From UBA7867 sp964579205 (lineage in GTDB: Bacteria; Bacillota; Clostridia; Christensenellales; UBA1242), in NCBI GenBank assembly GCA_964579205.1, contig CAZOFH010000017.1, positions 1 to 14,037 on the forward strand: a stretch of DNA of 14,037 nt, read 5' to 3'. Shown piece after piece: positions 6,905 to 13,400 of the stretch. The first letter of the stretch is position 1. The number at the start of each line of letters is the position of its first letter. The position numbers and the translations under genes are program-made. Under the pieces are notes generated by a model. The model made no database searches, was not told the origin of the DNA, and was given only the letters and a program-made list of their open reading frames with translations.

Positions 6905-6932
6905 ATTATACCAAATTCCCCAAATAAAGCAA
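6905..6932 (-). promoter_or_regulatory. Extended -10 promoter of ogg, transcript starting at the ATG
   Basis: On the minus strand TGGTATAAT contains a perfect TATAAT (6905-6910) with an upstream TG. A weak -35, TTGCTT (6927-6932), lies 16 bases further. Normal initiation 7 bases after the -10 box falls on base 6898, the A of the start codon. Alternatively, a TTGACA at 6969-6974 could drive a longer transcript, but it lacks a good -10. Confidence 0.55.
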
Positions 6933-6987
6933 ATATTTTGTAGCAAAAAATTAAAATTACTACTCTACTGTCAAGAGAGTGACTCTT

Positions 6988-7746
6988 TTAATCCACTTCT
7001 GCCAGCCTCTCTAGCACAGTTTTCTTCATCAATTCTAATAATTGCGGTGAATTCGCGACCAAAGCCATCCGCTCGTTGTGGTCATAGACATACAGCCCAG
7101 AATTCTTCGCCGCACAAAGCCCTGGCAAAAGGTCCCACGGGTGCGGACATATATAAATATACCCCTCAATCTTGCCACTCAGCGCCAAACTAAACCCGAC
7201 GCAAGTCGACCCGATGATTCGAATCGCCTGCACGTGGTCATCAAGTTTCGGGATAATGTGCCAGCGATGCGCACGCGGCGTATCCAGCATAATCAGGCTG
7301 TGCTCGACATCCTTTCGCTCATAAGACACGCGCTTGTCATTGACATACACCCCGATATCGTCAGCGGCGACAATGTCGAGATTAAGTTCGGGGCAGTACA
7401 AAACGCTCGCCACAGGGCTACCATTCTCCACATACGCCATCTGAATTCCCCAAAATGGCAAACCGTGATAAAAATTCTTTGTACCATCTATCGGGTCAAT
7501 CACAAAACACTTCGGCGGAAAACTGTCTTTCCCATTAAACTCCTCGCTCACGACAGGAATGTCGGGAAAAGTCTTTTTGAGGTTCTTGAGTATCAAGGTC
7601 TCGATTTCCAAATCGACATTGGTCACGACATCAAATTTCCCTTTGTCCATTACACGCAAATGACGGTTGCTCTTGACCACCTTGGCGCCCAAAAGCGCAG
7701 AATCAATCATAAAATGAATTTGCTCACTATACTTTCCGTATTTCAT
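6988..7746 (-). CDS. Inositol monophosphatase family protein
   Basis: Mg2+-dependent, Li+-sensitive-type sugar phosphatase fold, 252 residues, normal for the family. Metal ligands are visible: Glu68 in VVSEEF, Asp84 and Asp87 in VIDPIDGTKNF, and Asp205 in HPWDLLPG, as well as Asp45 in VVTNVD. The family covers inositol-1-phosphatase, histidinol phosphatase, CysQ-like 3'-nucleotidase and FBPase activities; the substrate cannot be decided from sequence alone. The ATG (7744-7746) is preceded by GGGAT. It has a clear promoter at 7793-7821 and follows the rpmA terminator, so it is transcribed independently of the ribosomal operon. The glycosylase downstream is on the same strand with its own promoter. 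Confidence 0.92.
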   Translation of the reverse strand: MKYGKYSEQIHFMIDSALLGAKVVKSNRHLRVMDKGKFDVVTNVDLEIETLILKNLKKTFPDIPVVSEEFNGKDSFPPKCFVIDPIDGTKNFYHGLPFWGIQMAYVENGSPVASVLYCPELNLDIVAADDIGVYVNDKRVSYERKDVEHSLIMLDTPRAHRWHIIPKLDDHVQAIRIIGSTCVGFSLALSGKIEGYIYICPHPWDLLPGLCAAKNSGLYVYDHNERMALVANSPQLLELMKKTVLERLAEVD

Positions 7747-7751
7747 TTGTT

Positions 7752-7813
7752 ATCCCATTTTTCCCTATTTTTTATTTGATGATGATAAATAAATCATACC
7801 AAAAAAATGGGAT
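7752..7813. repeat. 11-bp inverted repeat flanking the IMPase-family promoter
   Basis: ATCCCATTTTT (7752-7762) and AAAAATGGGAT (7803-7813) are perfect reverse complements with a 40-bp gap. One arm lies in the -35/-10 spacer and is not transcribed; the other overlaps the ribosome-binding site. It therefore cannot be an RNA stem, but could be a paired protein-binding site. The A/T-rich half makes chance plausible. Confidence 0.35.
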
Positions 7814-7821
7814 TTAGTCAA
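7793..7821 (-). promoter_or_regulatory. Promoter of the IMPase-family gene
   Basis: On the minus strand TTGACT (7816-7821) and TATGAT (7793-7798) are separated by exactly 17 bases, with an extended TGG before the -10. The transcript would start around 7786, giving a leader of about 40 nt. Confidence 0.75.
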
Positions 7822-7854
7822 ACAAATTATTACTCAAAAATCAAAAATATCAAC

Positions 7855-7876
7855 AAAAAAAAGAGGCTCTCGCCTC
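7855..7876 (-). terminator. Terminator of the rplU-prp-rpmA operon
   Basis: On the minus strand GAGGC-GAGA-GCCTC (7863-7876) is a 5-bp stem with a tetraloop, followed by eight T (7855-7862). It is 28 bp past the rpmA stop codon. Confidence 0.9.
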
Positions 7877-7904
7877 CTCTCTTTTGTTCCAAATTTATCA
7901 AAAA

Positions 7905-8180
7905 TTATTCTGCTACAACAGAAACACGCTTTTTGTTTTCTTTTGTGCGCTCAAACTTTACTTTACCTGCAACCTTTGCAAACAAAGTGTAGTCTCTACC
8001 GCAACCAACATTTACGCCGGGGTGAAACTGGGTGCCGCGTTGACGAACCAAAATCTCACCAGCCAAAACGCTAGTGCCATCGCTACGCTTGATACCCAAA
8101 CGCTTTGCTTCACTATCGCGACCGTTCTTACTACTACCCTGTCCTTTCTTGTGGGCAAACAGTTGAATATTAATAAACAT
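7905..8180 (-). CDS. rpmA: 50S ribosomal protein L27 with cleavable N-terminus
   Basis: Large-subunit protein whose N-terminal tail reaches the peptidyl-transferase centre. The 91-residue precursor begins MFINIQLF, then AHKKGQGSSKNGRDSEAKRL, which is the Firmicutes-type extension. By analogy with Staphylococcus aureus, the protease Prp cleaves after the Phe (F8/A9), giving mature L27. The start at 8178-8180 is chosen because GGAGG lies 6 bases upstream and the extension has the known length; a longer reading frame to 8228 has no support. The first 11 bp overlap the 3' end of prp, whose codons also contain the ribosome-binding site, so the two are probably translationally coupled. Last gene of the operon, closed by 7855-7876. 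Confidence 0.97.
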   Translation of the reverse strand: MFINIQLFAHKKGQGSSKNGRDSEAKRLGIKRSDGTSVLAGEILVRQRGTQFHPGVNVGCGRDYTLFAKVAGKVKFERTKENKKRVSVVAE

Positions 8181-8508
8181 CTCTAACCTCCAAATTAATA
8201 AAATCACTGTACTCGCTATACAAGTCACTCACTCCGCACAACATTGTAGCAAAAATCACTTGCACATCGTGCGCCTTGTTTGTGTCCAAATTCTGCGGTA
8301 CTACAATCTCTAAATAGGCTCTCTTGTCATCTCGGATAACCTCGACATTCGCACACGCGACCATCAGCATCCCCAGAGCACCAGTCTGCACAATGCTCGA
8401 CAAAGCACTGCACACTATATCCTCTCCGTGTTCGCCAAATCCAGTATGCCCCTCGCAAACCAACCGAGTATAACTATCGCCCGATTTATACACTGTGATA
8501 TCAGTCAT
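8170..8508 (-). CDS. prp: Ribosomal-processing cysteine protease Prp
   Basis: Cysteine protease (YsxB family) that removes the N-terminal extension of L27 before or during ribosome assembly. The 112 residues contain the signature EGHTGFGEHGEDIVCSALS, with the catalytic dyad His21 and Cys33 at the 12-residue spacing known for S. aureus Prp. The ATG (8506-8508) follows AGGAGG at 8 bases. It sits between rplU and rpmA, the invariant Firmicutes arrangement, and overlaps rpmA by 11 bp. Its substrate motif is present in the neighbouring L27 (INIQLF/AHKKG), so the pair is intact. Confidence 0.96.
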   Translation of the reverse strand: MTDITVYKSGDSYTRLVCEGHTGFGEHGEDIVCSALSSIVQTGALGMLMVACANVEVIRDDKRAYLEIVVPQNLDTNKAHDVQVIFATMLCGVSDLYSEYSDFINLEVRDVY

Positions 8509-8533
8509 CTCTATGACCTCCTAAAAAAGGTCT

Positions 8534-8842
8534 TTATTTTGCAATAGTCGTAATCTTAACTTTGCTGTAAGGTTGACGGTGACCTTGTGCACGGTGGTGA
8601 CCATTCATCTTTTTGTAAATAGCCAACTCCACCTTCTCTCCTTTGCCGTGCTCCAATACTTCAGCCTCGACCTTGGCACCTGCAACCAAAGGATTACCAA
8701 ACACAGTACCCTTGTCATCGCAAAGCATCAATACGTCAAAGTTTACCTTGGCACCCTTTTCAGCCTCGATACGCTCAATAGAAATGATGTCATTAACTTG
8801 AACTTTGTATTGCTTGCCACCAGTTTGAATAATTGCGTACAT
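8534..8842 (-). CDS. rplU: 50S ribosomal protein L21
   Basis: 23S rRNA-binding large-subunit protein of 102 residues, a normal length. It begins with the family hallmark MYAIIQTGGKQYKV and ends with the signature HRAQGHRQPYSKVKI. The segment before that signature, YKKMNGHHRAQG, departs slightly from the usual basic tract. The ATG (8840-8842) follows GAGGAGG. First gene of the rplU-prp-rpmA operon, 25 bp before prp; driven by the promoter at 8932-8960 through a structured leader. Confidence 0.98.
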   Translation of the reverse strand: MYAIIQTGGKQYKVQVNDIISIERIEAEKGAKVNFDVLMLCDDKGTVFGNPLVAGAKVEAEVLEHGKGEKVELAIYKKMNGHHRAQGHRQPYSKVKITTIAK

Positions 8843-8925
8843 ATTTACTCCTCCTCATACCAATCTCGCTAAATTTAGGCAACGGGCATCACCCCGTATT
8901 TTGTGAGCCAGATTTACGCGGATAC
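8843..8925 (-). promoter_or_regulatory. Structured leader of rplU (candidate L21 autoregulatory leader)
   Basis: The predicted transcript leader is about 83 nt. On the minus strand it can fold into a long interrupted stem: CGC(G)TAAAT..GGC on the 5' side with GCC..ATTTAGCG on the 3' side. This encloses a terminal hairpin ACGGG-GTGATG-CCCGT (8881-8896). Firmicutes rplU genes are known to carry a conserved L21 leader that likely binds ribosomal protein. Match to that family is inferred from position and presence of structure, not from an alignment. Confidence 0.45.
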
Positions 8926-8931
8926 TCGATT

Positions 8932-8960
8932 ATGATATCACAAAAACGACTATTTGTCAA
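8932..8960 (-). promoter_or_regulatory. Promoter of rplU-prp-rpmA
   Basis: On the minus strand a perfect TTGACA (8955-8960) and TATCAT (8932-8937) are separated by exactly 17 bases. Initiation is expected near 8925. Confidence 0.8.
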
Positions 8961-9392
8961 TACATAAACGCAAAAATTTTCGACAAAATCGTAAAATTTT
9001 TCTAAATAATTATCCGTGCATTTTTGAATGTATTTTTGCCACAGAGCCCGCAAAAATCAAATCCACCACCACGCAATTCCTCTCCTCATCTTCTCCTTTT
9101 GCTGTCACTTGCGCGACACAAAAAGCGCATTTCTCCGTCTCGGATGGCAGCCTACTCAAATCGCAAAGAGGCAGCCTTTGGGAGAAATATGATTTGAAAA
9201 TTATCTCGTAGCGTATGCGCAAAATTTTCGCTACTCCGCCACAGCATATCGCACACCACCAGAGCCATCAAGCCGCCCCCTATTCACTCCGCCGTCGGGC
9301 GGCTGCCGCGCTGGGACAAAAATTGCGTGAATGCCTGCCACAAAAAATAATTTTCTTCCCCCAAAAACATCTCCAAAATCCACCCAAAACAT
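8961..9392. other. Long intergenic region with no assigned gene
   Basis: About 430 bp between the rplU and degV promoters, which point away from each other. No convincing protein gene is seen. Visible structure: an 8-bp inverted repeat ATTTCTCC (9129-9136) / GGAGAAAT (9181-9188) enclosing two direct copies of GGCAGCCT (9146-9153, 9170-9177); and a hairpin CCGCC-GTC-GGGCGG with an alternative longer arm AGCCGCC/GGCGGCT around 9270-9304. No T-run follows either. It does not match tmRNA, SRP RNA or RNase P as far as can be judged by eye. Confidence 0.5.
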
Positions 9393-9422
9393 TTGACAAA
9401 TGCGCGCAAAAATCCTTATAAT
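9393..9422 (+). promoter_or_regulatory. Promoter of degV
   Basis: A perfect TTGACA (9393-9398) and perfect TATAAT (9417-9422) are separated by 18 bases. The start would fall near 9429, leaving a leader of about 15 nt that contains the GAGGTG ribosome-binding site. Confidence 0.85.
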
Positions 9423-9443
9423 ATAATAATAGCGAGGTGAAAA

Positions 9444-10277
9444 ATGCTACAAATTATTACTGATAGTACGAGCGGAATTTTGCAAGAAGAAGCGCAAAAA
9501 CTCAACATTACCGTGCTGCCGATAAACATCGATTTTGATAACCAAATTTTTTACGACGGCGTCAACATTTCGGCGGAGGATTTTTATCAAAAAGCCGCCT
9601 CTAGCGGCACTCTGCCTGCCACTTTGCAGCCCAACGCACTCGAGTATATCGAGCGTTTTGAGGATGCAAAAAACAACGGCGACACAATCCTCGTCATCAC
9701 TCCGTCGGCGGCTCTGTCGGGGATTTTTAACAGCGCAAAACTCTATGCTGATGAGGCGAATTCCCCCGAAATCGCAGTGCTGGATTCGCAAAATATCGCT
9801 TGCGGAATGCGGCTAGTCGTACTGGAGGCGGTCAAACTGCGCGACGAAATGAACCTGCGCGATTTGGTCAGCCACCTAGAGCGATTTAGGTTGCACATCC
9901 ACTCATTTGCGACGACGGATAATCTGGATTTGCTCATCAAGAGCGAACGTCTGCAAAACACAGCGAAGTTGCCTAAATGCGTACTGAATATAAAGCCTAT
10001 TATTGCCCTGCAAAACGGCGAAATCACCTTTGTTGACAAGAAAATCGGCACCAAAAACGCCGTCGATTTTATCATCGAAAAAATCAAAAATATCCGCGTT
10101 TCTTGCGGCTACCCTATCACTATCCAATTCACCCAAAACGCTTCTCGCACCGAATATCCTGCCGAAGTTATTGCACAACTTTTTTCTCACAAATCAGTCG
10201 AAATCAGCGCTATGCCCTGCCTAATCGGCTACTTTTTGGGCGACAACGCCACCGTCATCACTTTCGTCGGGAAATGA
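9444..10277 (+). CDS. DegV family (FakB-like) fatty-acid-binding protein
   Basis: DegV/FakB proteins bind a fatty acid and present it to the kinase FakA for acyl-phosphate formation. The 277 residues match the family length. Visible motifs: ITDSTSG (5-11), LPATLQPN (57-64, usually PTTSQPS), ALSGIFNSA (90-98, usually LSGTYQSA) and LNIKPII (181-187). Thr60 and Ser92 match the usual carboxylate-contacting positions. The C-terminal motif normally reading IGTHxGPGA is here IGYFLGDNA (261-269), so the conserved His is Phe264, and the usual Arg after the LNIKP strand (KvR) is absent. This is therefore a divergent paralogue, possibly with altered ligand use. ATG follows GAGGTG at 5 bases; strong promoter at 9393-9422. 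No FakA gene is in the window. Confidence 0.9.
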   Translation: MLQIITDSTSGILQEEAQKLNITVLPINIDFDNQIFYDGVNISAEDFYQKAASSGTLPATLQPNALEYIERFEDAKNNGDTILVITPSAALSGIFNSAKLYADEANSPEIAVLDSQNIACGMRLVVLEAVKLRDEMNLRDLVSHLERFRLHIHSFATTDNLDLLIKSERLQNTAKLPKCVLNIKPIIALQNGEITFVDKKIGTKNAVDFIIEKIKNIRVSCGYPITIQFTQNASRTEYPAEVIAQLFSHKSVEISAMPCLIGYFLGDNATVITFVGK

Positions 10278-10296
10278 GCGCGTGTGGGCGACTAAA

Positions 10297-10447
10297 AGTG
10301 CGAAAACAGGGTCAAAGTCCCTGCTTTGTAGTTAAGCACTCCCTAATCTTGTATGACGGCAAAACAATCAATCGGGAGCAAAATGCATTGCCACTGTCGA
10401 CAGTGCTATGTGCAGACTGTTTCGTTTGGGGTTCGCCCAAAACGAAA
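10297..10447 (+). other. Hairpin-rich intergenic segment (candidate structured RNA)
   Basis: Successive complementary segments are seen on the plus strand. AGTGC (10297-10301) pairs with GCACT (10336-10340), enclosing CAGGG-7-CCCTG (10307-10323). CTCCC (10339-10343) pairs with GGGAG (10374-10378), enclosing TTGT/ACAA. A perfect 14-bp palindrome lies at 10392-10405. An 11-bp hairpin with one bulge, TTTCGTTTGGG / CCCAAAACGAAA, lies at 10420-10447. The terminator at 10445-10467 follows. This could be the degV 3' UTR, a small RNA, or simply decayed DNA; no known family is recognised. Confidence 0.3.
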
Positions 10448-10467
10448 AGACCCAGCGGGTCTTTTTT
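10445..10467. terminator. Bidirectional terminator between degV and the repeat protein gene
   Basis: AAAAGACCC (10445-10453), loop AGC and GGGTCTTTT (10457-10465) form a perfect 9-bp stem with a T-run to 10467 on the plus strand and four T within the stem end on the minus strand. It closes degV (+) and the large repeat-protein gene (-), whose stop is at 10499-10501. Confidence 0.85.
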
Positions 10468-10498
10468 GTTTCTCTATGTATCGGATTACTCTATCATC

Positions 10499-13400
10499 TT
10501 ACTCCGTATTATCCACCTCGAGGTTGACATTGCTAGACGAAATAGGCTCAAAGACTGCGATAATGAGCGAGTCGTTGACGAGAGACTTTTTGAGGCGGAC
10601 TGATTGCGCAGTACTGAGGACGCGCCCGTCCGATGTTTTCCAGTGCTTAAAGCCGTAGCCCTCTAGCGTGATATCAGCCGAAAGAGTGATTGTATCATCG
10701 TCCTCGAGGTTCTCGATGTCGTCACCCACCATATGGACCACGCCACCGATTGTCGAGGTCACATAGACGCCCTTAACAGAATTCGTGCTGTTCTTTAGCC
10801 CACTATATGCCCCCGCAGTAGTCTGCAGGTAGAAACTAATCGGGCTGCTTGTGCTAATACCCTTAAACTCAAATACGATTTCGTTCGAGTTCTCATTTGC
10901 GTAGTAGATAACTGCCGCAGCGAGCGAGGTATTCGCCAAGTTTTTCTTGACGCTGTCCACATTGTGCCAAGTTGTATTGTCAAATGAGAATGAGGCGACC
11001 TTGTGCCCCGATGCAGGTGCTATCGTTAGCGAAGTGTTTTTCATTGTCGCGTCTACGCTGTCATATAGCGTGTAACTGGTCGTGCTCCCCGTCACACTTT
11101 TGATATCATACCACAGCCAGTAGGCGTAAAGCGTGGTAGCGGCAGCAAAAGTCGACAACGAAATTGCAGGCGTGCCGTTGGCATTGTAGATTTTAGTGCC
11201 TTGACCGTTCGGGAACAAATAATAGCCACCGAATGTATAGCCAGTGCGCGTTGGGGCGGTGATGTTTGATAACGCAGAATTATATGTTACACTTGTTGAG
11301 GTTGTGCCAGTAGTCGCCCCCTGCCCATCGAACGAAACCGTCACAGTAGCAAACAACCATTGGGCATACAGCGTAGTATCCTCTGTAAATGTCGACGCGG
11401 CTATCGCAGGGGTACCGTCCACATTATAGATTCTAGTGCCAGCACCATTTGCTTGGGTATAGTATCCCTTAAAGGTATAGCCAGTCCGAGTCGGCACAGT
11501 GATATTTGGCAACGCTGCATCATTCTCGATTTCTACCGAAGTCGTTCCCGCTGTCGTCGCAGATTGATTATCAAAAGTCAGCTTAACGAGTTTCCAAACA
11601 GCATAAAGTGTAACTACATCGTAGCCTATTGCAGACAAATTACTTACACTTTGCCCATTAGTATAAACAACATCACCAATAGGACTAGTTGCCCAACCCT
11701 CAAAAAAACTGCCGCTTCTAGTAAATGTATTTGTTTGTAAGCTTGTCGTGCTATTATATGTGCAATAAGTGTTGCTCATCGTACCTGTGCCACCGTTAGC
11801 ATCATATTTTACCGTGTATGAGACAGGTGTCCATTTAGCATACAGTGTGGTGTCGGATGTTAGAGTTGAGGTTGATGAGTAATTCGGGGAACCTGTACTA
11901 CTATAAACTATCATACCTCCACCGTTTTGCTGAGTGTAATACCCTCCGAAAGTATACCCTATACGGCTAGGCTCCTCAATAAACCCTAAATTCTTAATTT
12001 GCGTGCCAGACGCTACAATATACTTTCTCGTACCCGCAATAGCGGCTGATTCATTATCAAAGGTTATTGTAATATCGGTAGAATTCCTACTCATCCAAAC
12101 TGCATAAAGAGATATATGGCTGGAGTTCATATAGAGGACCTTTTGCATCACATAGTCTACTCGACCCTCTTCAGCATGATAATTAGATTCTGCCCAACCT
12201 TCAAAATAATATCCAGAACGAGTAAACGTATTTGAATTCAAGTACGATGCCACGCCGGCAGTATGAGTAGAGTTACTCATAGTACCTGTGCCGCCATTGG
12301 CTTTGTAATACACGGTGTATGTTCTAGGTGTCCATTTGGCGTAAAGCGTGATATCGGAGGTGAATGTTTCGTCTGAGGAAGTTGGTGTACCATTTGAATT
12401 ATAAACTTGCGTACCGCCACCGTTTGGCAGGCTATAATACCCACCAAAAGTGTAGCCAGAGCGCGAAACAGTCTCATTCATTGCAGGTAAATTACCATTT
12501 GGCACTATCCAATGAACCTTACACCCAACAGTAGTAGGGACCTGCATATCAAAAGTGATAGATATCATTGTGCCACTGTATGCCTCCCAAACAGCATATA
12601 GATTAATCGTAGAATAATCTGATGATGACAAATTGACCACATTCGCTTGATCCGCATAGGCCACGCTACCGCTAGCACTCGTCGCCCAACCTTTAAACAA
12701 ATATCCCCTTCGAGTATAATTGCATAAAGACAAGTTCTTTGCACTATCATAAGTATGAGTAGTATTACTCATTGAGCCGCTACCACCGTTTGCGTTGTAT
12801 TTGACATTATAAACAATCGCATCCCATTTCGCATAAAGGACAGTGTTTGAGGTAAATGTAGATGCCGATATACCTGATACACCACTTGACAAATATACCC
12901 TTGTTCCCGCTCCATTAGTACTAGTGTAATAACCTCCGAATTTGTATCCCGTACGAGTAGGTGGAGTAATATCGGGTAAAGTATTAGTATCTAGCGTAAC
13001 AGATGTAGTACCTCCAGTACCATTTTGTTTGTCAAGTGTGACCGTAATAGTATTAGTACCAGTACTAGGGGCAGTATTAGGTCCATTTATTACATAGTCT
13101 AGATTAAGTAGCAGGCACGGACGGACGGCGTTAAGACAACAATCAACCTCTGAGGCACTATCACCCCAACTATCACTTCCACAACCATCGACATTATATA
13201 CTGCAGACTGTCCATAGTCCGCAAGCACCGAGCGACTCCATAAACACGGATAAACCTCACCGTTAGCAGTTACATAATCTGAGATATATTCTGAGCACCC
13301 ATCATATATAGACCGCTCAGCGGCACTAATCTCCCAAAGGCCGTCATTTGTATCATCTAATCCCATTTCTACAATGCTTGGCAAAAATAGATAATCTGTC

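Noticed and set aside
6899..6946. Upstream extension of the glycosylase to a TTG codon
   Set aside because: No ribosome-binding site, translates the promoter region, and extends beyond the usual family N-terminus.
6970..6990. Terminator after the IMPase-family gene
   Set aside because: AAGAG/CTCTT can pair but the stem is weak and no T-run follows directly.
7078..7779. 233-residue plus-strand frame opposite the IMPase-family gene
   Set aside because: Antisense shadow; the minus strand carries all metal-site motifs and a clear promoter.
8181..8228. Longer version of L27 starting inside prp
   Set aside because: The ATG at 8178-8180 has GGAGG in place and gives the known Firmicutes L27 precursor; the extra residues are just prp read out of frame.
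9010..9222. 70-residue minus-strand reading frame with a CxxC pair in the rplU-degV gap
   Set aside because: Starts with TTG, the only Shine-Dalgarno-like GGAG is about 11 bases away, no family resemblance, and it covers the intergenic repeats described there.
10499..10600. LPXTG or C-terminal membrane anchor of the large protein
   Set aside because: The last 60 residues are hydrophilic and acidic, with no sorting motif and no hydrophobic segment.
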